The notes under the pieces were generated by a model. That model was not told the DNA's origin and ran no database searches. It was given only the letters and a program-made list of their open reading frames with translations. A stretch of 40,023 nucleotides of DNA, from positions 127,169-167,191 of the forward strand of contig WANQ01000023.1 of assembly GCA_015521735.1 (NCBI GenBank), read 5' to 3'. Below are positions 15,474 to 24,404 of the stretch, piece by piece. A program made the position numbers and the translations under genes. Origin of the DNA: Pyrodictiaceae archaeon. Its GTDB lineage: Archaea > Thermoproteota > Thermoprotei_A > Sulfolobales > WANQ01. Position 1 is the first letter of the stretch. Each line of letters starts with the position of its first letter.

Positions 15474-16865
15474 ATGAACAACAAAAACAATAAGACAGCT
15501 AACGGAGAACTAGACTACATACTCCAAGCACTAGGACACCAAGTTAGAAGAAAAGTCATAGAAATACTAGCAGAAGAAGGACCCCAAACATACACAGAAC
15601 TAATGAGAAAAACAGGCGTAGAAGACTCAGGAACATTCGGCTTCCACCTACGCCGTATGCAGAAACTACTAGTAAAAAACAACCGCGGAGAATACGAGCT
15701 ATCAAACCTAGGATGGAAAGCATACAACATACTAAAACAATTGAAGGGAGAAGAACCAAAACCAAAAACTAGGAGAAAAGAAGAAACCATAGAAGAAGCA
15801 AAAGAGCTAACACCACTAGTAATAAGCGATAGATCAAGCTTCGAGCTAACAAGAGAAATAGCAGAATCATACCTAAGGAGAGGGCGAAGACTAGTAATAA
15901 CAGACATACTAAAAGTCACAATACACCCAATGCCAAGAGAAGTATTCGACAAAGTAGTAGAAAAAATATCAGACGTACTAACACTATACGCACCCAAAGA
16001 ACTAGAAGACCTAGTACACGAGAAAACACACGACGTATTCACAATAAAATTCTACAAAGACAAACCACCCAAAACACCACTAGACCTAGGAGGACTAATA
16101 GGAGGACTAGTATCAAGCATAGTATCCGGCGTAACAAGCCTAGTAACAAGCATAGTAGGAGCAACAACAGATAAAGCAATAATAATAGCAGGTAAAAACA
16201 AACTAGAACTAGTATCCGAAGAACCACTACCAGCAAAAGACTATAAGAAAATAACAGTAGACGTAAACGGAGGCATAGCCGAAATAAAACACGGCAAACA
16301 ACCAAAAATAAGAATATGGAAACCAAGAAACAGGATATCAGAAGCAATAGCAAACGTAGACATAGGAGACAAAGACATAGAAGTAGAAGTAGAAACAGGT
16401 AAAGTAGAACTAATACTACCAGAAAACACCAAGCCAGAAAAACTACTAGTAGACATAAACGGAGGAGCAGCAAACATAGAAGTAAACCAGCTAACACAAC
16501 TACAACTAAGCGTAAACGGAGGATGGCTCAAAACAAAAACAAACACAAGCAGAGAGAAACTATACGCCAGAATAGAAGTAAACGGAGGAGCACTAGAAAC
16601 AACCATAACAACAACCAAGAACACAAAGAACCAAGACATAGAACTAGAAGTAAACGGAGGAGTAGCAAAAATAACCCTAAACACACCAGCCAACACAAAA
16701 ATAAAGACAACAACAAGCATAGAAGGAGGAGTAGTAAACATGAAAACAAACGGACAAAGAATACCACCAACATACACTGAACCAGGATACGAAGAAGCAG
16801 AAAACAAGCTAACAATAACAACAGACATCATAGGAGGAGTAGCAACAATAAACATAAACCGCTAA
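15474..16865 (+). CDS. Winged-helix protein with C-terminal 'NGG' beta-solenoid (DUF4097-like)
   Basis: A protein of 463 residues from the preferred start. The N-terminal 85 residues are an ArsR-like winged helix (ILQALGHQVRRKVIEILAEE, then YTELMRKTGV). Next comes a mixed region, then a glycine-rich hydrophobic stretch (LGGLIGGLVSSIVSGVTSLV) that could enter a membrane or pack as helices. The final 200 residues contain seven strands with a VNGG/INGG/IEGG/IIGG turn about every 25-35 residues, the pattern of the DUF4097/LiaF-type adhesin-like beta-solenoid. ATG 15474 has CGGAGGA 10 nt upstream and was preferred over the in-frame GTG at 15408. The coding strand is extremely A-rich. It may be a transcription regulator with an unusual sensing or scaffolding tail; its ligand is unknown. 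Confidence 0.75.
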   Translation: MNNKNNKTANGELDYILQALGHQVRRKVIEILAEEGPQTYTELMRKTGVEDSGTFGFHLRRMQKLLVKNNRGEYELSNLGWKAYNILKQLKGEEPKPKTRRKEETIEEAKELTPLVISDRSSFELTREIAESYLRRGRRLVITDILKVTIHPMPREVFDKVVEKISDVLTLYAPKELEDLVHEKTHDVFTIKFYKDKPPKTPLDLGGLIGGLVSSIVSGVTSLVTSIVGATTDKAIIIAGKNKLELVSEEPLPAKDYKKITVDVNGGIAEIKHGKQPKIRIWKPRNRISEAIANVDIGDKDIEVEVETGKVELILPENTKPEKLLVDINGGAANIEVNQLTQLQLSVNGGWLKTKTNTSREKLYARIEVNGGALETTITTTKNTKNQDIELEVNGGVAKITLNTPANTKIKTTTSIEGGVVNMKTNGQRIPPTYTEPGYEEAENKLTITTDIIGGVATININR

Positions 16866-16866
16866 A

Positions 16867-16888
16867 CACTCAAGCATACTGAGTGCTT
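16867..16888 (+). terminator. Hairpin and short T-tract after the solenoid gene
   Basis: CACTCA (16867-16872) pairs with TGAGTG (16880-16885) round a 7-nt loop, directly after the stop codon. AAGCA/TGCTT is an alternative overlapping pairing. Only three T residues follow, so termination strength is uncertain. Confidence 0.4.
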
Positions 16889-17043
16889 TGTAAAATCAAG
16901 TATATCATAAACTAATACATAGCTAGGAGTGAAACGTAAACTACAAATCTACATATTAAATAAGAGGATTTATTAGTCTCTATTATAAACAATAAATTTC
17001 TTTCAATTACTTATATTACGTGAGATTAAGGTATATGACGATA

Positions 17044-17053
17044 AGCTTTTATC
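17044..17053 (+). promoter_or_regulatory. TATA box for the first subtilase
   Basis: AGCTTTTATCC lies about 50 nt before the ATG and predicts a leader of about 27 nt carrying AGGGTG (17089-17094), 7 nt before the start. The paralogous subtilase gene has the same ribosome site at the same distance. Confidence 0.45.
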
Positions 17054-17101
17054 CTAGTTAATAGTGTATTCAAGTTAGTAGGCTATCCAGGGTGTCCTCA
17101 A

Positions 17102-20062
17102 ATGAGTATATTAAGACTCTACGCTGTTATACTTCTTCTCGCCATAATTAGTGGACTACTAATACCAGTAAGCGTTACATCAGAACAAAAGATATTAATA
17201 CAAGAGCCTATTAAACCAAATAGAAGACTTGGAGCATACCCATTCTACACGTTAGTACCAGCTAAGGCTCCCACGAGAGCACCAGATATACGTCCACTAA
17301 AAGTTGACATAACAAGTGTTATCTCAAGGGTCGTAGCAAGACAGGACCCCAACAATGATCGTATAGAAGACCTACTAGTACAGAGAATTCTTAACGGATT
17401 CTACAAACCCAATGACACCATAACAGCACTAGTACTATTCAAAATGAACCCGCCAGCAGACGACATAGAAGCTAATATGAGGTTAAGACTATTACTAGAA
17501 GACATTAGCAGAAGGCTAGTAACACTCTACCCACAAGTAAAGGTGCTCAACACTTATACTTATGCAGTAGTTGGAATGAAGATACAGTTGCCAGCAAACC
17601 TAACACTCCTAAGAGAAGTAACAAGATACCTATCCACCATAGACTTAAACAATGATGGAATAGGAGACCTATGGCTAATAGAAGACACGAATAAGGAGAG
17701 AAGACTCTACAACTACTACTCGGGTAAAGCACTATACATAAGACCATGGATATACCAAGACTTCGGCATAAACGGTAGCGGTGTAACAGCAAGCGTAAGC
17801 GATACAGGAATAGACGACAGCCACGCCGCATTCCAAGGAAAACTACTAATGTACTGGTCACAGAACACCGGAGCTAATCTAACAGCAGCATATGACCCCC
17901 ACGGACACGGAACACACGTCTCAGGCACGGTAGCAGGATACTATGCTAGTACTGATGCCCAGGGAAGAGTAGTCGTGTCATGGGGCTTCTCATACGATTA
18001 CTCATCAAGCGGATGGTACTCTCTCTACGAAGCACCAATGTACGTTGATGCACCTGGAACAATAAACGTAACACTATACCAAACAGGCGGTGACGCAATA
18101 ACACGTATATGTTTATTCTATACTGGTGATGTAGCTAGATTCTATGCAGCAGTTAGCGGACTTGTACAAAACGTAACGTGTATAGATATAACCCAAGACA
18201 CATGGAATACGCTAACCTACGACGTAGTCAATTCTTCACAGTACGGATTCTACTATGTAAGATACTACATGCAAGCAGGTACAAGACCAGTAGATACGTC
18301 TAGTGAGTATTGGATACTTGCATGGCCAGTAAACTCTACATCACCTAACGGTATACCGTACTTTAGCGGTGTAGCTTATGGTGCTAAACTTGTTGTAGCA
18401 AACATATTCTACGACTATACCACTGATCCAACAGTTGATGCACTAAACTGGATAGTGTCCGTAAGGACGACGTATAACATTACAACACACAATATGAGCT
18501 GGGGCTACACTAATGGTACAGCAGCTGGAGTAGAAGCAGCAGTAACTCAGCTAGCAAACTCCGGTGTAATACCAGTTGTAGCGGCAGGCAACGATGGAGT
18601 ATACAACAATACTGCAGCTACAACATCACCAGCAGAAAACTGTTTCGCCATCACAGTGGCTGCACTAGATCAATGGACTCTTAACGTAACATCCTATAGT
18701 AGTGGTGGAGGAAATGCAACCGACTACCCAGGAACAGTAAAGCCTGACCTAGCAAGCATAGGTGGATGGGCTAATGGTATGGTCTTAAGCGCTGACACTA
18801 ATGATGCAGAAGACTATACACCAACTGGCAGTGAAGTAATAGTAGACGATACACAGCCAATGATGGGTACATCAATGGCAGCACCACACGTTACGGGTAT
18901 AATGACGCTTGCAAGTGCAGCTTATAGGCAATACCTTAACACCTATGTTGGCAGAGACTGGGATTGGAACAGCTCTAGAGATGTATTGTTCTTAAAGAAC
19001 CTAGCACTAATATCAACATTTGAAACTTATCCACTAACGGTATTAGATTTAGGCTCAACTGCAGAAAATGAAACAGCTTACTCGCCAACACTAGATAAAG
19101 GAGGCAAAGACACTACAGAAGGCTATGGTGTACTAGATGCTTACGCACTATTATACGCCATTATGACATTAAACGAACCATTAAAGCCTGGAGCAGTCGT
19201 AGAGGGTAAGTTCCGTGGAGGAACACTAGCTAAGGGAGGATCAACATACCCCAACATCTTCGACTATGGTCCAAGCGTCTATATCAGACTATTCATACTC
19301 AACAGGACAGTAACACTACCTAATGGCACAAGCTTTAACGTAACATACAAGTTCCAGCTAATACTAAACACAACCAATGTATCAGCAACAGACTTCGACC
19401 TATACCTATACAACTATACTGGAGAGTACACTAATACTTCAACACGCATAGTATGTGGAGAACCAATACTACTAGCTAGCAGTACCAATGGATTCGGAGC
19501 CAACGAAACAATAACATACACACCACCCAAAGATAACTGGCCAGTATGGGTAGTAGTAAAGAGAGCAAGAATGGATAGCATTGGAGGCAAATGGATACTT
19601 GTAACCTCACCTAGTGTTGAAGAATATGGTAGACCTTATCAAGGTGCTACGTTCAATGCTAGTAATGAGGCTTGGATTGGATGGCCTATAAAGATTAATG
19701 GTTCAATGACTAAGGATATAACGAGGGTTGTAGTAGAGATATTTGCTCAGAATGGTACAAGGCTTGCAAGACTTGACAGCGCTAACGGTGACATAACTAT
19801 TGTTGACCCAGCATACTATAGCACCTACAACACCACATGGCTTGTACCATTCGATAACAGCCTCGTAGGAACATACTTAACAGTCGTAGCATACTTCTAT
19901 GACTCAACTGGAACACTAGCTCAAGGACCAGTAGCAACACAGGTATACGTTAACCAAGCACCAGAGCCAATACCAGAACCAGTAATGTTGCCTATGTTAA
20001 TGGTTTCAGCATTAATAGTAGCATTAGTGGTAGTCATGGTTCTTAAACGCAATAAATTTTAG
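17102..20062 (+). CDS. Membrane-anchored pyrolysin-like subtilisin (S8) protease, copy 1
   Basis: A protein of 986 residues. A signal peptide (1-27) leads to a propeptide with two calcium-loop-like segments (DPNNDRIEDL and DLNNDGIGDL). The catalytic triad is complete: D234 (VSDTGIDD), H269 (HGHGTHVSG) and S591 (GTSMAAP), with the oxyanion Asn in AAGNDG. A long beta-rich insertion (about residues 280-425) separates His and Asn, as in pyrolysin-type enzymes. A C-terminal beta domain with many N-glycosylation sequons ends in PEPIPEP and one membrane helix (PMLMVSALIVALVVVMVL) with a basic tail. It would act outside the cell, digesting peptides or processing surface proteins. It is paralogous along its whole length to the next gene, from which it differs strongly in codon choice. 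Confidence 0.93.
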   Translation: MSILRLYAVILLLAIISGLLIPVSVTSEQKILIQEPIKPNRRLGAYPFYTLVPAKAPTRAPDIRPLKVDITSVISRVVARQDPNNDRIEDLLVQRILNGFYKPNDTITALVLFKMNPPADDIEANMRLRLLLEDISRRLVTLYPQVKVLNTYTYAVVGMKIQLPANLTLLREVTRYLSTIDLNNDGIGDLWLIEDTNKERRLYNYYSGKALYIRPWIYQDFGINGSGVTASVSDTGIDDSHAAFQGKLLMYWSQNTGANLTAAYDPHGHGTHVSGTVAGYYASTDAQGRVVVSWGFSYDYSSSGWYSLYEAPMYVDAPGTINVTLYQTGGDAITRICLFYTGDVARFYAAVSGLVQNVTCIDITQDTWNTLTYDVVNSSQYGFYYVRYYMQAGTRPVDTSSEYWILAWPVNSTSPNGIPYFSGVAYGAKLVVANIFYDYTTDPTVDALNWIVSVRTTYNITTHNMSWGYTNGTAAGVEAAVTQLANSGVIPVVAAGNDGVYNNTAATTSPAENCFAITVAALDQWTLNVTSYSSGGGNATDYPGTVKPDLASIGGWANGMVLSADTNDAEDYTPTGSEVIVDDTQPMMGTSMAAPHVTGIMTLASAAYRQYLNTYVGRDWDWNSSRDVLFLKNLALISTFETYPLTVLDLGSTAENETAYSPTLDKGGKDTTEGYGVLDAYALLYAIMTLNEPLKPGAVVEGKFRGGTLAKGGSTYPNIFDYGPSVYIRLFILNRTVTLPNGTSFNVTYKFQLILNTTNVSATDFDLYLYNYTGEYTNTSTRIVCGEPILLASSTNGFGANETITYTPPKDNWPVWVVVKRARMDSIGGKWILVTSPSVEEYGRPYQGATFNASNEAWIGWPIKINGSMTKDITRVVVEIFAQNGTRLARLDSANGDITIVDPAYYSTYNTTWLVPFDNSLVGTYLTVVAYFYDSTGTLAQGPVATQVYVNQAPEPIPEPVMLPMLMVSALIVALVVVMVLKRNKF

Positions 20063-20095
20063 AAGTAAAAAATAATGTTTTTGGCCTCTCAACAC

Positions 20096-20101
20096 TTTTT
20101 T
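20096..20101 (+). terminator. Oligo-T terminator candidate after subtilase copy 1
   Basis: Six T residues in a T-rich stretch (CACTTTTTTCATT) about 35 nt after the stop; archaeal termination often uses such tracts without a hairpin. Confidence 0.4.
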
Positions 20102-20193
20102 CATTAAAACCTTTCTCATTATGTTAATTAATGGCTTTGCTTCTGAATTGCTTGTACATACCTATTTATTGTGTTAAAATATAGTAGAAGTAA

Positions 20194-20205
20194 TTTTAAT
20201 ATACT
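20194..20205 (+). promoter_or_regulatory. TATA box for the second subtilase
   Basis: TTTTAATATACT lies about 50 nt before the ATG and would start transcription near 20225. AGGGTG at 20237-20242 gives a 7-nt spacing to the start codon. Confidence 0.45.
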
Positions 20206-20249
20206 GTTTACTTAGTAGTTATGACTTAGAGTGTGTAGGGTGCTGGGTT

Positions 20250-23126
20250 ATGCATAATTTCGTAGGTTTATTTAAGCTGATTTTCGCGTTAATGATACTG
20301 GTATTAGTGTTTGCATCACCTATAGTGCCTACTGTGATGTACGTTGAGGAGAGGGTTGTTTTAGAGCCAGAGTCTATTGGGAGTAGTGTTAGTAGTGGTT
20401 TTGAGCGTGTTATAGTTGAGATTGCTGCGAAGCAGGTTTATGGTAGTATTCCTCCTGCTAGGCCTAGGGCTAAGCCTTTTGATCCGTTGAGTGTTTTGGT
20501 TAGAGCTGCTAGGAGTGTTGATAGGGATGGTAATGGTATTAGTGATTCCTTGGAGCGTATGGTGTTGTCTGGGAGGTTTCCGGAAGATGTTGTATATGAT
20601 AACTCTACTGGTAGGGTTGCTGTTATAGTAGTATTCAATGTTACTCCTGCTAGAAGTGAGGAGGAGGCTAGGGTTCTAGGGCCTAGTGTTAGGAGGCTTA
20701 TGAGGCTCGTAGAAGCCAGTATACCGGGTGCTGAGATAAGGCTTGGGGCGTTCATTTATGGTGTTGTAGGTTTTGCTGTATGGGTTCCAGCAAACCTTAC
20801 GGTTATAGAGAAGATGATTAACCTCCTTAGACCAGCAGATCTTAATGGTGATGGTATAGGTGATGGAGTACTACTAGTGTATCCCGAAACATATAAGAAG
20901 ATAATGAACTACATGGCTTCACGACAGCTCTACATTAGGCCAGCAGTCTGGGTTAATTTAGGAATAGATGGAGCTAATGTTACTGTAGCTGTATCAGATA
21001 CAGGTGTAGATGACTCACATGCAGCTTTCATGTGGCCTCAGCCGAAAATAGTCTATTGGAATGACTTTGTAGGTGGACAAGCATCACCCTACGACGACCA
21101 CAGTCATGGTACGCATGTTGCTGGTACTATTCTTGGAGCATATACTACTGAGTCTACTGCTGGTAGTGGTAGACATGGAGTATACATTGATGCTGCTGGC
21201 TCTGGCTACTACTTTGGATGGCACGTGTTCCCAGAAGGTGTTGGTGGTACGATAGTAGCATCAACATCTGCTCTAATAGGACCTAGTACTAACATTTACT
21301 ACTCTGGTCAAGACCCATTATGGCTTGCTACTAAGAAGGGAACATTGCAGTTGATTACTAGTGGTAATCCTGTACAGATAACTGTTAATCAGTCTGGATG
21401 GTACTATGTTGAAGGTACTGGATTACTGGCTTCTAGTATTGAACTTGAGGTTCCTATAGAGAATCTTAATGATGGATACCCGTTTATGAGTGGTATGGCT
21501 CCTAAGGCAAGCCTGGTAATGTTTAAGGTATGTGATAATCAGGGTAGGTGTTCTAGTAGCGCTATACTTGGGTCTATTAATGAGTCTATTGCTGTTAGGC
21601 AAACCTATGGTATAAAGGTGCATAACTTTAGTCTCGGTGGAGGTTTTAATGCTACTGAGGATGCTTACTATAGTAATCTTGCTCATTCAGGTATTGTTGT
21701 TGTGGTAGCTGCTGGTAATGATGGTGCTGGCGCTAATTATGCTGGTACTGGTACTCCTTCAGCTAATATCTACGCTATAACTGTTGCTGCTGTAGATCAC
21801 TTCCCATTCAATATAACGAGCTATAGTAGTCAGGGTGGACCTAGCGATGCTGATGCAAGTGTAATTAAGCCTGACATAGCATGTGTTGGTGGTGGTGCTT
21901 ACTGGATGAACGGTACAGCTGAAATGTATAGTGCTGCTACAGTAGACGTGTATACAAACTATGGTAACTGGTCGTTGAATATGAGAGGTACTAGTATGGC
22001 CACACCATGTCTAAGCGGTGTTGCAGCTCTAGTAATACAAGCTTATGAGAAATACTTGTCAAGTATCAATGAGTCATGGAACTACTCTAGCTATGAGGAT
22101 GTAGCTATGGTTAAAAACATAATATTGATGACGGCTTATGAAACATTCCCATTACTTAGAAATCAGAATACGACAACTTATTCGCCAACACTTGATAAGG
22201 GTGGTAAGGATGTTCATGAGGGATATGGTGTTACTGATCCCTATGCTGCTGTTAAGGCAGCGTTATCGTTGAATAATCCCTATGCTCCTGGAACTGTAAT
22301 TAATGGTACCTTTAGGCGTGGAGCGATATACAATGGTAGTGTTACAAATGAGTTTGGTCCAAGTGTATGGGCTCACTTATTCTACTTGCCAAACAAGACT
22401 ATAACGTTACCTAATGGTACAAACTTTACTGTAACATATAAGTTCAAGTTATATATTAATACTAGTGATCCCGCTAGAACAGACTATGACCTCTACTTAT
22501 ACGACTTCGACGGTAATACTACTAATGGTGAACCAGTAATTAATGCTAGTAGTGTTAACGGTTTTGGATCAAACGAATCAATATCGTTTACACCAGCAGT
22601 AGATAGTGCCTACATATGGGTTGTTGCTAAGAGAGCTACTGAGAATAGTAGTGGTGGTCCATGGGTACTTGTTACTGGTCCTAGTATTGAACAGTATGGT
22701 CAGCCTTATGGTGGTACTGTACCTAATGAGAGTGGACAGGCTTGGATTGGATGGCCAATAAAGATTAATGGTACTACTACAAAAGATGTGTCTAGGATTG
22801 TAATTGAGATTTGGGCTAGTAATGGATCAAAGCTTGCTACTCTCGATAGTGCTGCTGGTGATATAACTATTGTTGACCCAGTATACCATAACTACTATGA
22901 GGCTGAATGGATAGTACCATTTGATAGCAACCTAGTTGGCCAGACACTGACTATTGTAGGATACTATTATGACAGTGCTGGTACGTTGACTGAGGGACCA
23001 GTAGCTGTAGCTAATGTTATAGTAAATGATGCACCAGAACCAATACCAGAACCGACGATACTGCCAATAATATTAGTGGTGACAATTGCATTGCTAGCTA
23101 TACTATACGTGTATAGGCGAACTTAG
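20250..23126 (+). CDS. Membrane-anchored pyrolysin-like subtilisin (S8) protease, copy 2
   Basis: A protein of 958 residues with the same plan as the gene before it: signal peptide, propeptide with calcium-loop-like DRDGNGISDS and DLNGDGIGDG, and a complete triad D250 (VSDTGVDD), H286 (HSHGTHVAG) and S582 (GTSMATP). The insertion between His and Asn differs in sequence and is slightly shorter. The C-terminal half is very similar to copy 1 (WIGWPIKING, PEPIPEP) and ends in a membrane helix. A Cys follows the active-site block (ATPCLSG), and others occur near KVCDNQGRC, so a disulfide is possible. The tandem pair probably arose by duplication, with the insertion diversifying substrate choice. 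Codons here are mostly T- and G-ending, unlike copy 1. Confidence 0.93.
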   Translation: MHNFVGLFKLIFALMILVLVFASPIVPTVMYVEERVVLEPESIGSSVSSGFERVIVEIAAKQVYGSIPPARPRAKPFDPLSVLVRAARSVDRDGNGISDSLERMVLSGRFPEDVVYDNSTGRVAVIVVFNVTPARSEEEARVLGPSVRRLMRLVEASIPGAEIRLGAFIYGVVGFAVWVPANLTVIEKMINLLRPADLNGDGIGDGVLLVYPETYKKIMNYMASRQLYIRPAVWVNLGIDGANVTVAVSDTGVDDSHAAFMWPQPKIVYWNDFVGGQASPYDDHSHGTHVAGTILGAYTTESTAGSGRHGVYIDAAGSGYYFGWHVFPEGVGGTIVASTSALIGPSTNIYYSGQDPLWLATKKGTLQLITSGNPVQITVNQSGWYYVEGTGLLASSIELEVPIENLNDGYPFMSGMAPKASLVMFKVCDNQGRCSSSAILGSINESIAVRQTYGIKVHNFSLGGGFNATEDAYYSNLAHSGIVVVVAAGNDGAGANYAGTGTPSANIYAITVAAVDHFPFNITSYSSQGGPSDADASVIKPDIACVGGGAYWMNGTAEMYSAATVDVYTNYGNWSLNMRGTSMATPCLSGVAALVIQAYEKYLSSINESWNYSSYEDVAMVKNIILMTAYETFPLLRNQNTTTYSPTLDKGGKDVHEGYGVTDPYAAVKAALSLNNPYAPGTVINGTFRRGAIYNGSVTNEFGPSVWAHLFYLPNKTITLPNGTNFTVTYKFKLYINTSDPARTDYDLYLYDFDGNTTNGEPVINASSVNGFGSNESISFTPAVDSAYIWVVAKRATENSSGGPWVLVTGPSIEQYGQPYGGTVPNESGQAWIGWPIKINGTTTKDVSRIVIEIWASNGSKLATLDSAAGDITIVDPVYHNYYEAEWIVPFDSNLVGQTLTIVGYYYDSAGTLTEGPVAVANVIVNDAPEPIPEPTILPIILVVTIALLAILYVYRRT

Positions 23127-23132
23127 ATTTTA

Positions 23133-24176
23133 CTAGTTTTTCTCTAACACTAGGTTTTCTTTGTTTTCTATTTCTAGCCATCTATGTGTGTATTTCGAGT
23201 AGGCTACTCTATCTAGTGTGCTTGTTGTTGTTAGCTGTCTTGTTGTTATCCATGTCTTGTATTTTTCTAGTATTTTGTCGTCTACTAGTTGTTGTAGTAG
23301 GTAGTATTGGTTTGTAATTGTCTCTGAGTTAGCTGACATTACTATTAGTGCTTTGTTTAGGTAGGGGTTTACGTAGATGCTTCTTACTAGTGGGTGGTGG
23401 TGGAATGCTGATGCTATTGCTAGGATGTCCTTGTCTTCTCTAGCTTCAAGTAATGCTACCGATATCAATGGCTTACTGATACTCCAAGGTGTTTCTGTTA
23501 GTGAGTACGAGAACATGTATTTTGATAGGTTCCTTAGCCTCCTATGTATTCTTGACTGCTTAACACCTATTTTCCTAGCTATTTGTTGTGGTGTTTGGAG
23601 GGCATCTTCTTCTAGAGCTGATAGTATTCTTATGTCTAGTTCGCTTAACGGGGTCTTATTGCTAATTAAGTGTTTGTCCATGGCTGTTCTCTCGAGGTCT
23701 CCTCTAGTAATGTTGTTGTAGAGTATGTCTAGGTCTAGGCTAAGTACTCCTCTATCGTAGTCGTAGTAGTCTAGTAGGCTTGGCTTAGAGCCAAGTATTA
23801 TTGTTGCTTCAAAGTATTCTTCTACTCTCCTACGTCCAAGTAGGTCAACTATTTCTTCAAGACCAGAGCCGTAGGGTAGGTAGTATGCTAGTAATTCTCC
23901 TCGTGGGAGTAGGCTCATCTTAGCCTTTAGGTTTTTCACGGGTTTAACTGGTGAAGGTTCTTCCAATAATATTATTGCGCATCCAAGACCTATTTTAGCT
24001 AAGTTTACATCCACCGTGAACTTAAATCCAAGTTTACGTACACGAGTTATTCTACGGTAAAGTGTTTCCTTATTAAGACCTAGTTTAGAGGCAATATTAG
24101 TTAGGATAAGAGGAGGCCTAGATGAAAGGATTACATCTACAAGCCTTATATCTACGTAATCTATACGATGTTCCAT
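23133..24176 (-). CDS. Two-HTH Lrp-like transcription regulator
   Basis: A protein of 347 residues with two similar halves. Each has a winged helix-turn-helix: residues 10-55 (ILTNIASKLGLNKETLYRRI) and about 175-225 (TPQQIARKIGVKQSRIHRRL), each followed by a region of about 80-100 residues that resembles the ligand-binding part of Lrp/AsnC proteins. No membrane segment is present. Duplicated HTH proteins of this sort are found in crenarchaea, and their targets are mostly unknown. AGAGGA lies before the ATG. The gene is divergent from the CorA-topology gene at 24405 and has a CCAGTA/TACTGG inverted repeat 22-45 nt before its start, which suggests autoregulation or control of its neighbour. It is convergent with the second subtilase, with only 6 nt between the stops. 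Confidence 0.75.
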   Translation of the reverse strand: MEHRIDYVDIRLVDVILSSRPPLILTNIASKLGLNKETLYRRITRVRKLGFKFTVDVNLAKIGLGCAIILLEEPSPVKPVKNLKAKMSLLPRGELLAYYLPYGSGLEEIVDLLGRRRVEEYFEATIILGSKPSLLDYYDYDRGVLSLDLDILYNNITRGDLERTAMDKHLISNKTPLSELDIRILSALEEDALQTPQQIARKIGVKQSRIHRRLRNLSKYMFSYSLTETPWSISKPLISVALLEAREDKDILAIASAFHHHPLVRSIYVNPYLNKALIVMSANSETITNQYYLLQQLVDDKILEKYKTWITTRQLTTTSTLDRVAYSKYTHRWLEIENKENLVLEKN

Positions 24177-24197
24177 TACTAATCCTCTGATTATAAC

Positions 24198-24221
24198 CCA
24201 GTAAACATGAGGTACTACTGG
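24198..24221. promoter_or_regulatory. Candidate operator CCAGTA-N12-TACTGG
   Basis: CCAGTA (24198-24203) and TACTGG (24216-24221) form a perfect 6-bp inverted repeat in the leader of the two-HTH regulator, downstream of its probable TATA box (TATATATAG on the minus strand near 24245). The rest of this 228-nt divergent gap is AT-rich and holds TATA candidates for the plus-strand gene near 24307 and 24357. Confidence 0.4.
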
Positions 24222-24404
24222 ATTTTTGGTGGAGAAACTACTATATATACTTTGTGTATAGAGAATTTCTACATAAGATTACCGTAAAACTTTAATATAG
24301 TTCAAAATTATAAATTTCAATTAATTAGATATGATGCTTCATGAGTAGAGGTAAACTAATATATTACTGTTTGGCCGGATCTTTTCAGGGGGATGTACTC
24401 GTAG

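Noticed and set aside
16241-16855. Long minus-strand frames (204 and 152 residues) inside the solenoid gene
   Set aside because: They are by-products of the A/C-rich coding strand; they give low-complexity Leu/Val/Ser products and lack ribosome sites.
15474-16865. DNA repeats as CRISPR or satellite
   Set aside because: The repeated AACGGAGG words code for NGG turns at irregular distances with no constant spacers.
20063-20249. Replication origin or terminus at the composition switch
   Set aside because: There are no origin-type repeats or Orc1/Cdc6 genes in the gap, and opposite switches occur near 10 and 37.5 kb, too close for replication domains.
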